Assembly (NCBI GenBank): GCA_009739215.1
Contig: VSJF01000007.1
Location: forward strand, 992,001 to 1,056,000
Source of the DNA: Floccularia luteovirens
Taxonomy: Eukaryota > Basidiomycota > Agaricomycetes > Agaricales > Squamanitaceae
DNA length: 64,000 nucleotides
Direction: 5' to 3'
Positions 34,240-46,688 of the stretch are shown one piece after another. The translations under genes and the position numbers were made by a program. Each line of letters begins with the position of its first letter. The first letter of the stretch is position 1. The notes beneath the pieces are model-generated. The model worked only from the letters and a program-made list of their open reading frames with translations. It had not been told where the DNA came from and did not search any database.

Positions 34240-36012
34240 TTAGAAAAATGCCTAATATTGCCGAAGATTAATCGTTGCGCATAAGAAAAATAATGCAGAC
34301 TCACAGCGGCATTTGGAGGGCTTGCCACACCTCCGATGCTTTCAATTGGGGTTTGTCAGTCTGATATCCCGACCGGATGCAAGATAACCATGCTTACATG
34401 TGGAGTGGCCAAGAAGTGAAGAAGAATGTATACCGACCAGTCTCTGCACAGGTCTCGGACAATTTTTCAAGGTCGAAGAATTCACCTGTTGACATTTCTT
34501 AGTATAGTAATACAGTTGATCATTGTAGGGGACAAGCGTACCGAGTGGCATTCCCCATAACCTTTTGTATGAATTACTTGATTGGGCTCAATTGCTTAAA
34601 AACTGTAGGATTGGCTTACCCGAGAATCGTCTGGATAATATTTTGTTCAGTTGGTCTGCGAACTGAGCAGATCGGATGCGTACCTGATGCATATGAACAC
34701 CTTGGACCGGCCAACGCTAATAATACAATCAGTCAGATATTAATTACCTTATATCATATTTATGAACACACTTCAAGAGAAGGCTGGTCACTTGCGATTG
34801 CAGCAAAATGGTTGTTCCTAACAAAAGATAAATTCATTAATAGGAGCACCGCATATTTAGCTTAAAACACAAACCATAAGAATCGTTTCATGTCCTCTGA
34901 TTGTTCAATTCCAGCGCTAGAAAAGTCAAAAAGTTTCCACGGTCGGTTTATCGGGTGGATTCATGCCAAACTTACAGTGTTTCTGGCTTACCCTTCAATG
35001 CGTCTCTCTCCGCTTGAGATACTTTATAATACTTCTGAATGAAGCCAACGCGGAGAAGAAGAATGTCTCCTGTCCTGAATTTTACACCCTGGTGCTTTGC
35101 GACAGCCTCGAGTTCGGGAACAGTGATACCATGCGTGGACCATGGGTCGTATGGCAATGAAGAACCGTTTGCAGTGTAATAATGGACTAAGTCTAACAGA
35201 ACCCCGCGACCACATATACCGTGTTTTGCCCAATCTTAATAATAGAATCAGTGGGATTGTGTAATTAAGCAATGATAGGTCATATAACATACGTTGGATG
35301 CCTATTCTTTCATGGTTCGGATCAATAGCATTAGGGTCTGGTAGAGGCATGAGTCCACTAGGAAGGGAATGTGCTGGAGTACTATGGCATATGTTGAAAC
35401 GTTTGTTATAAATGTGGATATATTTATTACATACTTGTTGTAGAACAGTTGATGTTCGACAAGTCCATAGTGCCTTAAACCATCCCACTGAGATCCAGAT
35501 TGTGTGTTCTACCACAATGTTCAGGTTTGAGGATAAGTATGCATACAGCAAAACAAACACACCATATGTATCTCATCGTCTCTTGGCATTCCAGCAGCCT
35601 GTTTGACGATCATTTTGACTTCAGGAGTCTTACGGTTAAACAGAGGCTTCTCAGGGAAATTAACCGGCCTAGAGTGGGAGTTCATATAATTAATTAAAAT
35701 GCTATACCAAAAACTAAGGATATGCTAGTGTCTCACCAATTCAAAGAAACAGATTTTCCCAGTCTATGAATTACAAGATACCTATGAGTGATAGAATGAT
35801 ATGAAGTAGAAACTCTATTACCGTATCTCTTCACTTGCGGCCCTCTTGACGACTTCCTCAGTAAGAAGATTCACGGTGCCAAGCTGGTCGTCCGGTCCCC
35901 ATACCCCCCAAGCACACCCAGTGAAATTCTTGAACTTTGGAAGTTCATCGAAAGTGGGTAGTTCCTTGGGGACGATGTGCGAGACTACCTCCTTCAAGCG
36001 TTTGCTAGCCAT
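34240..36012 (-). CDS. Cyclase-family (PF04199) hydrolase, kynurenine-formamidase-like
   Basis: The protein belongs to the putative cyclase/kynurenine formamidase superfamily of metal-dependent hydrolases. The start is MASKRLKEVVSHIVPKELPT. Then come FTGCAWGVWGPDDQLGTVNL, INFPEKPLFNRKTPEVKMIV, NTQSGSQWDGLRHYGLVEHQ, DWAKHGICGRGVLLDLVHYY, HGITVPELEAVAKHQGVKFR and TGDILLLRVGFIQKYY. The C-terminal part reads FDLEKLSETCAETGRYTFFF, then SWPLHIIGGVASPPNAA and a last tiny exon AFF. Where bacterial KynB has the HxGTHxDxPxH metal site, this subfamily has NTQSGSQWDGLRH, so the metal ligands differ and the substrate cannot be inferred. Some eight exons, about 340 residues, normal for the fungal subfamily. 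Confidence 0.88.
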
Positions 36013-36281
36013 TTAGAGTATTGTAAGTGGGTAGGTGTGTAAAGTCTTGCTCAATACACGGTAGTACATATATCAGAGAACGCGGCATGTGGCGGCAAGT
36101 GTCATATGACAGAAATAATTAGCAATGTCTCTCTCATCACAGAAAGTTTCCCCAGCGATATTCCCAGATTGAGCAGAACCCGGCTAACTATTCAACCGAA
36201 TCATTCACGTCTTATGTAATCACTGTACAAGCGCTTCTTTGCTTAAGTTAATGCCCAAAACATACTCTTGATTCAATTACC
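36013..36281. other. Divergent promoter region cyclase / C3HC gene
   Basis: These 269 bases lie between two gene starts on opposite strands and must hold both promoters. No coding sequence is visible. Confidence 0.4.
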
Positions 36282-38261
36282 ATGCAAATGGACATATCAG
36301 ACGATCCAACTCCTACAAGTCTTGCTTCTAGCATGAGAATAACAAAAGTATCTTCAAACCACACTATTACAACTTTCGTCTCAATTCGCTGAGCAGCTTT
36401 CTCTCAGCGCAAGCTCGACGATGCCTTTCAGGTCCTTGACAGCGTCGTGACACCCTCTCCGATGGATTCACCTAGTCAACCGCCTTTAAAGAGGGTCAAC
36501 ACCAATCGGTCTTTGTATTCGACACTTGCGAAGTATGGCGTCAAGACAAAAGATGACAATCCAACGCAAGTAAAATTCCTTTGGAAGATCCTCTTATTCT
36601 GAATAAAATCTATTCTTGTAACAGTAACAGAAACTCGAGTTCAAACATTTTACGCAACCTTTCAAAGAGTGCGCCCCACCTTACTGCCATCCTCAACAGG
36701 GCAGCCACACGAACAAAGAGTGCATTGCCTTTCAAGTTCGCAGCACCAACAACTACGGCATCTCCCCTGTTGTCAGATTCGGCAGACTATCGTCCGTCAT
36801 CTCTACCATCTTTTCTTTCTCGTCTTGCCACGTTCAAACTTGCCACATATGCAAATAAGCCACCCTCTATTGACGCAGTTGCGGCAGCTAAGTGTGGCTG
36901 GACAAACGATGGAAAGGATCGTCTAGTTTGTGGATTTTGCCATGCCTCTTGGGTAGTCGCTGGAAGGGAGGGCTTGAATCGGGACGCTGGTAAGATTCAG
37001 TGAGAAGTAATGGATGATTGAAACCAAGTTAACATCAACAGCAAATGCGTTGGTTGAGAAGCAACAAATGTCTCTGGTTGAATCACACAAAAGTGGTTGT
37101 CCTTGGAGGACACGACAGTGTGACTGTACGTACTCCCATTTGCTCAGCAGGTCGTTTCAATGTTTTATATTTCAATTTCCAGCATCTATCTACTGCATAT
37201 CTTTACAGTCACCTGGTAATATGATCAAAGACCTGAGAATGAATGCTTCTCTTCTAGACCTAATGGTACAAGATGTAGTCATAAAACACCCGCTGGTAAG
37301 TATATATAACATCTAGTGATTTAAGAATAACAAACCTATTGCATATTTCAGGCAGAAACTCAACGAATCTCACTTTGTTCAACGATATCATTGTATGCTC
37401 AGGAAGTGGGTGATGCCTCCACAGCCAATCTGTCAAGTAATGCAGTTCTGATCGCGCTGTTCGGCTGGACCCTTGTTCCTCTTACCGCATCTCCCTCAAT
37501 ACGTCGGGTATCAACCACCAGATCTTCCTCCAGAGCCCCATCCGCACCCACCACCCCTTCAATTTCACGCGCCTCTTCAGTAGCACCAACTCCATTCAAA
37601 GATGGCCAATCTTCTGAGAGTGCAATGTTCCGGCTACCATCAGCAATACCGACCAGAAAGGATAATACAATGCTCGAATGCAAGCTTTGTCAAAGACGCA
37701 TCGGTCTATGGACATTCTTTTCACAAAATGCTCCAGCTCCAGAACCACACGGCTCTACTGATTCACCTGAGCCTTCTACACTCGTTCGATCACAAAAGCG
37801 GAAGGACATTCAACAGCGTCCTTTTGACCTTCTCAAAGAGCACAGATCCTATTGTCCATATGTTGTGCGTTCCACAACTGTACCTTCGTTACCCATCCCG
37901 AGGCCGATGAACATTACCCCACTCACCAGTGGGACGGCACAGTTACACTCCTCATCACAAATGGACCTGAGAAATGGAACCGATGGAACTCTTGAAGGAT
38001 GGCGAGCAGTACTAACTATTATTCTCAGGCATGGCATAGCACAGAGGCAAAGCTTGAATCATGATGTGTTTTTCGTTGGCGATCAGGCAGATAAAGGTAA
38101 CGAGGTAGAAGAAGAGGAGTTAGATGGTGTGAAAGCTATGGTGGCTGGAGTTAAAAAACATGGAGTATGTTATGCCTCTCCTCTTTTACATGTCATTGCT
38201 GATCCATGTCATAAATTAGGGCAAGGACTTGTTATTCTATGTGAAAAACTTGTTAGGATAA
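36282..38261 (+). CDS. C3HC zinc-finger protein (ZC3HC1/NIPA, Rsm1-like)
   Basis: Family members sit at nuclear pores or act in mRNA export (Rsm1 in fission yeast, NIPA in animals). Exon 1 (36282-36347) starts MQMDISDDPTPTSLASS and splices in frame to KRKLDDAFQVLDSVVTPSP, then RSLYSTLAKYGVKTK. The C3HC zinc finger follows: CGWTNDGKDRLVCGFCHASW ... HKSGCPWRTRQC, with the LPSFLSRLATFKLATYANKP lead-in typical of BIR-like folds. The second, Rsm1-type half has MLECKLCQRRIGLWTF ... FDLLKEHRSYCPYVV, a degenerate zinc finger, then GWRAVLTIILRHG. The last exon ends GKDLLFYVKNLLG. About nine exons. The first exon was chosen because RKLDDAFQVLD precedes the more obvious ATG at 36462. Confidence 0.86.
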
Positions 38262-38394
38262 TGAACAAGTTTTTTGTCGTTTTTGGGTCTGGTCATGAAG
38301 GATCTCGGCTTTGCTTTTGATACACATTCCTCAAATTACTTAATGCAGACTGAAAAGCATTTTTTACATCAATTAATGTCTGAATCTCTCAAAA

Positions 38395-40854
38395 TTACCT
38401 ACTCACCTCGTAGAAAGGTTGTAGTGGTTTTATATCTTCATTACTTACCCTTATTCGTTTTAATTTGTCCAAATGATCCGCTTCTTTCAGCATGTCTTTG
38501 AAGTAGCGTGCCTGGAAAAAAATTTCTGAGGAGATTAATCAGGTCAAGTGGATATTCACTTGCCTCTTGTTCTTCAACTAGGGTCCAGGCATCTCCTGCC
38601 CTCCCAGCTCGGGCAGTCCGTCCAACCCGATGAACATATTTTCTCATGTCAACAGGGATGTCATAGCTAACCACATGAGAAACATGGCTGATATCAATTC
38701 CACGAGATATGAGATCGGAACACACGAGTCTGGGCGGGTACTGGATAAGTCTCATGAATAATATAACACAGCTCGAGAACGTACATATGTATTTCCTGAG
38801 CTTTGAACTTTTCTAAAATTGCTTTCCGCTCACTAGACGAAAGATCGCTTGAGTAAGGTTGAAGAACAATTGATTTGGTCGATCCAGCCATGGCGGTGAG
38901 AGACCTAGCACGTTCGAAAAACTCGAAAAGTTTTACCAAGCGTGTGGTTGATTCAGCCGACTTGGTGAAGACCAGCGCATTCGTGACCTGGAATGAGTGA
39001 ACCAGGTGGCAGAACATCAAAGGCTTTTGAGAAGTTTCACAGACTACATAGCGTTCCTGTCATGTAGTGAAATTATCATTCTAAATTTGCTTATTAGAGG
39101 CATTGGTATTGCTTTATTGCGTACCGTTAATGTAGATGGAATTGAGAACTTTTCCATCACCACATCCAATATTGAAGAATCTTGTGCCGCCCTTTTAGCA
39201 TTTTGCACGATGAAATACTTAGGATTTCGCAATTCCAAAGCAGCAATATTTCCAGGATCACGAGTAAGCGTTGCTGAAAATAGCAGCTTTTGACAAGACG
39301 CTTCCTTGTGCTCTGTAACGAATGTTGGAATGTCCGCCATTGGCAAGCACTGGAGAAGGCTAGGCGAGACGGCATCAGAGAGAGGGAGAAAGCTGATAGG
39401 TTGTTCCTGTCGGCTGATGGTTGGGAGGCGGGTTGATTGAGTGGCTGCGAGCACTTGGACGAGCCATTCTTGGAAAGATTGCGCCAGAAGTCTGTCAGCC
39501 TCATCAATAACCTAATACAAATGAGTTGGTTAATATCAAAGCTATCACAGCAGGACGAACTAGGAAACGAAGGTGTTGCAATGAGAAGTTGGGAGTAGCA
39601 TTCAAGTGATCGATCAGTCGCCCTGGGGTGCAGATTAAGATGTCAACCTTGCTTGAACCCCCTTGTAAACTGGTTGACAGTGTTTAGAATAGAGATGTAA
39701 CGCATGGTGAAGACACTGACTCTGATAATCTGTCTGACACTAATTGGGACTGCTCATGAGGGAATGAATGTTGCCCAGTCGCAGTTCCAATCTATACGCT
39801 ACAAATCAGTATAAATTGAAAAGGTTTATAGCTGATGTACTGACTTTGAGTCCCCGCCCTTTTCCGAGCACTTCGAAGGTTTCCTTCACCTGAATTACTA
39901 GATCTCGTGTAGGCAGAACAACCAAAGCGCGTAGTCGAGTCACTACTCGAACAGACAAAACCTAAGAATCTCGAAACGTGGTCCACAAACTATGAAAACA
40001 AAATTCCAGCTGACCTCTATGATAGGAAGAACATAAGCGAGTGTTTTACCACTTCCTGTAGGAGCTGAAACGCAGACATCGCGGGGTGGATCAAATGGTA
40101 GATAAAGACCTCGTGCAAGGGGGTTTTCTGGTAACAGGAACGGAAGAAGAGCTGTCTGCACTGGTAACGAATTTATAAGTCATTGAACGCGAGTCGGAAA
40201 CAGATGTCCTCACCTGCGAAAAGTTCAGTTATTTCAAGTTCATGTAAACGGATTCTCATTCTCTCTCCCAAGTACGTGCCCCTAGTATCGCTTCCTCCTT
40301 GAGGAATACCGATCGTTAACGAAGGGTCTACAACTTCTGCATCAAGTAATGCTGGATCCAGGCCTTGTAGCGCTAAGGACGACTTGGTAGGTGCATCTGG
40401 TAGGATGGGAAGAGGAAACAGTGGGAAAGTCCGTTGGGTTGGTTCTTCGAGTGTTACAGGCTCTACGTCCATGTCATGAAGTTCATTGTTCTCGATTCCA
40501 ACGTGTTGACTTATCCCGTCAACCTCAACTTCACTCTCAAGTTTTCTCCGCTTCTTCTTCCGTCTTTCCTTTATCAGAACTGGCCCATCGTTTGTAGGCT
40601 GAGGAATAGTTTCTGTTACTTGTTCGTGTTCTTCTTCAATTCCTTCTTCATCCCCATCCGCATCTTCTGCCGTCACCGAACCAGCCCCGGCTGGTGATTT
40701 GGCATTATTGGTTTTACCTTTCAGCTTGCGACGTTCTTTCTTTCGCTTGAGGTAGCGTGTCTTTTCCTGCAAGAGATCTCGTGGGTCCAGTGTTTAAACG
40801 GTAAACATGATATATATAAGTTACCTTGACCTTTTCTATGGTTTCTGTAGCCAT
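38395..40854 (-). CDS. DBP6: DEAD-box ATP-dependent RNA helicase DBP6/DDX51
   Basis: Dbp6 (DDX51 in animals) works in early 60S ribosomal subunit assembly in the nucleolus. The start [10 protein letters not shown] is joined by an intron to [18 protein letters not shown], a basic nuclear/nucleolar stretch, then a Glu/Asp-rich region. Helicase motifs in order: APTGSGKT (motif I), VLPTRDLV (Ia), DEAD inside [10 protein letters not shown] (II), [12 protein letters not shown] (III), then the C-terminal lobe with [12 protein letters not shown] and [13 protein letters not shown] (VI). The choice of DBP6/DDX51 rather than another DEAD-box protein rests on LPLYPFDP-like [20 protein letters not shown], on [13 protein letters not shown] and on the C-terminal [12 protein letters not shown]. 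About ten exons. It converges on the C3HC gene, with 133 bases between the stops. Confidence 0.9.
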
Positions 40855-41620
40855 AATTTGGAGTCAAGCAAGGTATATTCCAAGTCAATATGCCAGGTTT
40901 CTTTCAGATCTACAAAAAAGTTTCTAGATTTAGACATTTAGTATCTTACACCGGGCCGGAATCACATGATATGCAACATCTTTCAACTTTCGCTGAACTC
41001 CAACTTATGAACAATTCAACATTGTCGATGCAGCCGCCCGAGCATATCGGAGCCATGATTAGTCCCAGGCGAATACCGACAGGTGTTATGTTGGCTGTAG
41101 TTGTGAATAACTCGTTCACGGACTATTCGTGGCTATCCCTTATATTTGCTTCGAGAAGTTATGCTGTATAATTCGTGGTGATATGGCGATGCATGCAAAT
41201 GGAAATTATTGTTAGCATCGACAAGGTATGTCAACGTCATCAAGTAACACATATACTCACTAGCTATATGATTAAGAGAACCTGGAGCGTGTCCTGCTGA
41301 TATATTGAGATCTTATAGAAACCAATATTGGAATGATAACGATCTTTCTGGATAACTCTAAGCCTCAATTAGCTTCGGGCGGGCCAGTTCCCGAAGTGAC
41401 ACACACGCTTCCACCAGAGTTGACCTACAATTACAGAAGAGGCCGCCATCGCGCTGGTAAAATTAAGTAGAATCAACAAAACCACGCCCAGAGGAATATA
41501 AAAATTCACAAACTATCGCTGGAAAATCGACAACTCATCTTGCATTCACACCACGATAACCAACACCCAAGCAATATCTCCCAATTACGATGATCACCAT
41601 CTCCCCACAATTTTAACTAG
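40855..41620. other. Intergenic region with a likely plus-strand promoter
   Basis: The left end is the DBP6 promoter. Near 41493 a TATAAAA sequence is followed by about 120 bases of CA-rich leader and an ATG at 41621, which looks like a normal fungal promoter and 5' UTR. A 93-codon ORF at 40890 has no features. Confidence 0.35.
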
Positions 41621-43192
41621 ATGTCTACACCCACTGGTGCATCAACCCCAGAAAGTCAGCCATTTCGCAGTCAATAAACATTCTCAAACCCGCCTTGGAC
41701 CGCTAAGCCACCCCACCATAGATTTGGTCAGTAATAGAGTGCAGCTTCGCGCCATGTCTGAAGATGATATATTGCATGTGCTCTCTGTGTTATACAAGCA
41801 TGGTTACACCCGCACCACCCTAGTCTTTACGAGTCTTGTCTCAATGACCTGGGCTCGGTGGTGTCTCAGTGGTCACTGTCATCAATTCCTGGCCTGAGCG
41901 CACCAAGGGATTTTATTGGAAGTGCTCTAGATAAAGCTGCTAGCCTCCAACTGACCTTCTTCGCTCTGGAATCGTTGCGATGAAGTACCTTGCCTCAGCC
42001 CTATTGCTCATTATTGGTGATGCCTTGCTTTTCACAATTGAGCGAATTATTTATATTTAAGGCCCTTGATCTCGTTGATGCCTATCTGGATACATTTCCG
42101 TTGCAACCAAGAAAATGGCTAGGCATGCGAGTCTAACTGCGTAGATGACACTTTGGGTGAGATTGTAAACGTTGAGCTCTAACTTTTTTACCAGTATCTC
42201 ACCGAAAAATGCAGCCTGATGTTGAAGTTGACATTTCACATGACACAGCACTCAACAGCGCGGATGAACACAAAGTCCGTACTGACAGCAAGGAATATTC
42301 CGAATATATTTCTTCTGTGCGAATAATTTTACGTCTGAGTACTGTTTCCGGCTGTATAGAACACCTCGGAGACAATCCAAATGAAGAGACTCTACCCGAA
42401 TCTCTGGATAAACCCCCCGTATTGCTCGAGCTAGGAGACGGTGTTCCCACCGAACCGTTCCCTGTAACCTTTCACTTGGTTTGCCGTGCGCACAGTGCAT
42501 TCTGAGGAGCAAAAAACCCACAATCTGATGATAGTTTTCAATTGGGTCCTTTGAAAGTGATACGTCATTGGGGTATATTATGGATTCTACACCCCACCTA
42601 GGGCTTTCCGAAGGGATGGTTCCGTGTCTTCATTTTTGGCTATTACCCCCTCCTCTCAGGCCAATAGCAATTGTAGCCCCCAAACGCCGTCGGCCCGTGG
42701 AGGACTTCGCAACCACAAGAAGTCTGTCTCTAGTATCTCTAGTATCTCTAGTATCTCGAGTTCAGAAAGCTCGTCCCCATGAATATCAACCCGCACATCA
42801 TTCACAATCGGCTTCTGCTGCTACTTCCAATGCTGCGGTTATTTAACGCTTTAGAACGATAAACGCAAAGAAACTTCTCTTCGGCTTATTAAAACATCCT
42901 TGGCTAGTTCGCTCGGGACAGAAATTCGGAATGAATATGAGGATGAGGACCCTAGAGTCGCGATTTTGGCTGTTTCTCTACCATCATCACCTTATGAATA
43001 CCTATTTTGACAGCGCGTCAATTGAGTGCTTTTCGACTGCACCTTCAATATCCTGCTGCATCATGTATTTATGGGCTTGAGCACCGCCTTGGTTTCTCAT
43101 ATTCTTCCTCCCGTACTTCTGCTCATTGTAGCGCCATCAATCGTAAGCCATCCTCGTCCCGTCCTCCGGAACCGCCTCTTCGCTTTACGTGA
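41621..43192 (+). pseudogene. Unresolved or decayed gene, unknown family
   Basis: Several plus-strand segments look coding but sit in different frames. From left to right: MSTPTGASTPESQPFRSQ, MSEDDILHVLSVLYKHGYTR, SLYESCLNDLGSVVSQWSLS (continuing SIPGLSAPRDFIGSALDKAA), ALDLVDAYLDTFPLQPRKWL, a 98-codon block with PDVEVDISHDTALNSADEHK, a Ser-rich block with FYTPPRAFRRDGSVSSFLAI and SVSSISSISSISSSESSSP, and DKRKETSLRLIKTSLASSLG, then EIRNEYEDEDPRVAILAVSL. Some joins have plausible introns. At least one, between the second and third pieces, has no room for an intron and needs a frameshift. I recognise no family. It is either a decayed gene or a gene with an error. A TATA-like promoter lies upstream. 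Confidence 0.45.
42732..42758 (+). repeat. Three tandem 9-base units AGTATCTCT
   Basis: AGTATCTCT is repeated three times, the last copy ending in G. In one frame it encodes a repeated Ser-Ile-Ser tract inside the Ser-rich block of the unresolved gene. Confidence 0.8.
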
Positions 43193-43681
43193 GCCCTGAC
43201 AATGAATCAATGCCATGGTTGCAGAATGTAATACCCAATCGCTGAATTGCCCCTCTCCTGACTGTATTCGCATACTCCACAACCTACTTTTACATCTATC
43301 CTACATCTCAGCATTTGCCCTTTTATTTCTCGAGGCCAGACCTGTAATATATCCCATAGTAGATACAACACCAGCCTATATCTTTATTACTATCTATTTC
43401 CCGTAATTGTTCGTACAGCAGCCTGTATTTTTTCTCATTTAAGATCATTTCCCTGCCGTCCAATTGTGTGATGTAAGATAATATTTCATCCTGAGTCTCA
43501 AATCTAAATATAAAAGCATTATGTCCTCATTAATCAATCTCATGTCTTAGAGTGCAGAAAAATAAATTTCATTTATTGCTGCTAGAACCTATTGCAAATA
43601 CAATCAAGAATTGAATAGATTGTTTACGGAGGGGAGCAGCCATGATCTTTGTCACAGGAAACCGAGTGAAAAAAATATTGT

Positions 43682-46600
43682 TTACTGGAATTCGGGCTCA
43701 AGAGCATCATAATCAGGGCAGAGGTCGCTGTAAAATCGTTGAGATAGAACTTAACAAGGATAGAAACATAAAACATACAGCCAATCTTGAGGTGTGATCT
43801 GGGAGTTGGGCCCAGATACGTTGTCCTCAGGTGCTTCAGCGAAAGCAACAGCCAAACCAGCCTCAAGATGCCAGTCAATGTGGCTATGGAGAGTGTCAGG
43901 TTTGTACTAAGATCAACCACTGATAGGTTACTTACCAGTGCAGGAACCAGGCTCCAGCGTTTCCCTAAGATGGAAACGGTATCAAGTCAATTGTTTCCAT
44001 GCAAAATACAAAGGAACTTACACTGAAGAAGCGGAAGGTGATGTTAGGTCCGTTAACTGTAGATTGCGCGCTTTATCAATACGATTCTCTAAGGAATAGA
44101 ACTCAAACTTACTAGCAATGACATCACGTCTTGGTGGGTTGACGAAGTTGAAATCGGTGTGGCCTTGGGTACGAACAACATCAAAGGCGTGACCGTGCAC
44201 TGTCAAAGAATGTGAGTCAAGAGTAAAAACTTGTTAATCAGAGTGCATACAATGGAAGGGGTGAGCTGAAGAAAGAATAATTAATACTGAAGTCCAAAAT
44301 TGGCTATAGATGAAACATACCACCACCGCCTGGGATCGAGATTTCGATAATCTTGTTTGCCGGAATGATGAAGACCTGGTCATGTCATAAGATGAATTGC
44401 AAAAATATGATTCAGGTTAAGACGAACTTGTTCCTATATTAATGAAATATTGAGTGCATGTTAGCATTATGATAGTAATTTACATACAGAGGGCAGGAGA
44501 TCCGTTGGTTTCTTAGCACCGCTAAGGAGTTGGAGCAAAACAGGGACGGAAGGAGAGATGTAAGAGATGCCGTTAATGTCAAAGAAGGGAGGGTTGGGTT
44601 GAGCAATGTTCAGGTTGATGGCAACATCAGCAGGTGCACTTCCGAGCTAATGAACTATTAGTTAGACGAAATACCATGGAATAGTTATTGTTAACATACC
44701 ATACCGGGGCCGACTTGAGCGATTGGCTGTTGGTAAAATACATGAATACCCTTATGAATAATTAGCACATTTTATATACTGACGTGCATGAGGAATTCGT
44801 CCATCTTCACTCCGGGTGTGTCGACGGTGGTGGGTTCGCGGATAGGAGCACCCTTGTAGCGCAGAATAGCGAGGGCAAGAGACAAGTTCACTAAATATAG
44901 TGTTAAAATCTGCAAACCTCGGTCGTTGTTGAGACATACAGTTAGGGTTTCCAGCAGGGCTTCCACCGGTTGGACTGAAGAAACCTTTATTAGAACACAG
45001 TTTATATCGTGAGCAAAGATCGACTCACGGTGCGCGGATCCAGTAGTTGCCGACAGTTTGGTTAGCATGAAGGATGACAGACACACGTTGCGCTGAAGTA
45101 ATATTTAGTGGGGTGCTCGAGTAAATGACAGATTCAGCATACCAGCGTAAATATCAACGTTCTGGACGGGCAAGGGGTCATGCTCAGTGCCATCGAGTTC
45201 CATGACATCTGCATGATTGATCAGTCACAGCCGTTGTACACTGTAAAGGAGGCGCACCGAAGGTGTGGTTGTCAACAGAGAAGGTGTGGAACGGACGGCA
45301 AGAGAGAGAGAAGAGACGGAATCTATGTAACTGTTAGTCCCCTGGGGAAGTGCAAGATAGCCATAATTTTACCTGTAGCGCTTGCCATGCACAACATTGA
45401 CTACTGCGAATGGAACCTTCGGGCCTCCGTTGAAGCGACCAACACCGTTAATGAGGGTGGAATCAGGGATGCTGGGATCAAATAAGAAATTATTTAGGTG
45501 GGTTACAACAAAATCTCTTACGGGACAGATCCGGTTTGGAAGAACACCTTCTGTCCGAGAGGAGCAAACACGTGGTACCTAAAGCAGATTGAGCATTGAG
45601 GGTCACTGAGATTTGTGAATGACTGACCAGTCCGCAATGGTAATGATTGTGCTTGCTGTATGGTATGGTCATTAGATCAGATATTCACTAGTCAAACGAA
45701 ACTAACCATCATCAATATCATACAAGTGCCTCAACGGGTCCTCAGGGTCTGGGTTATCATTAGCCAGGAAGCTTACTTTCTAAGGCAGGATAATTACCGT
45801 AAACGGGGAAAGCCCCACGAAGACCATCGCAGTATTGAGTAGACAAGTGAGAGTGGTACCAGAAGTTTCCTGTCTGGCCAGCAGTGTCGAATTCATCTAA
45901 GATATGTTTGAGTTCAAGTTGCATATGTCCCAATACATTGAATACATACATAAAAATGTTGTGTTCCTAAAGGAAGGGGAAAGAAAGAGTCAGTGGTTAT
46001 GTCTCACGTTATTGAATGCTCTACTCACGGGCCAATTGGGCACTGATCATTTGGAGGGGGATAGCGTTAATAATAGAACATCTCCTTAGAAGGTTAATTT
46101 TTACCTGGTTGACGAAGCTATTATAATAAGGGTCAAGTTATTGCAGGAATAAAAAGTCATCAATAACTTACGAAGGACCATCCATTCCAGAAGTACGATG
46201 TTGGAAGAAGCCGTGCCAGTGCTGAGATTGTTAAGTTAGGATTTGGACACAAAACTCGACTACGAGACATACGATGGAAAAACTGCGTCTCATCTCGGGA
46301 CTGGTCAACTTGTTGTTTGTCCTAATCTAAATGACTCATTTAGAGCATCAGAGCCATGAAAACAAAGCTTCCATACCTGTACTCTGTCATTCTTGTTTGC
46401 GACAATAACTTTCAAAGAAAGGAGAGGCAATCGTGAACATGATGTCAAATAAATGGTTTTTAAACAATTATTACCTGGACCTGGGAATCCACCGTCAACT
46501 AAGACGGCACTGAAGATATATAAGTCAATTGATGAACTGTGAGGGATTATAAGTAGTACGTACTTTCGCTGAAACCCATCGGGTGCGATTACTTTATTGA

Positions 46601-46688
46601 CAATGTCGATTTCATAGTGCCTAGTTATGACCGACAATGCTGAAGGCAGCAAAGCGAGAAAAGCGAGACCGGCGGATAAATGCACCAT
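43682..46688 (-). CDS. Laccase, multicopper oxidase
   Basis: A secreted laccase (phenol oxidase reducing O2 to water). [20 protein letters not shown] is a signal peptide, followed by the first cupredoxin domain. The four copper motifs are all present: L1 HWHGFFQ, L2 [17 protein letters not shown]3 [14 protein letters not shown] and L4 [13 protein letters not shown]. So the T1 copper and the trinuclear cluster should be complete; the T1 axial position after the L4 motif is Leu-type, as in higher-potential laccases. Other family landmarks are [28 protein letters not shown] and NYWIRAPPTGG. The end is [12 protein letters not shown]. The coding sequence is cut by many introns (about 15) across 3 kb, typical for basidiomycetes. 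About 520 residues. Confidence 0.96.
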
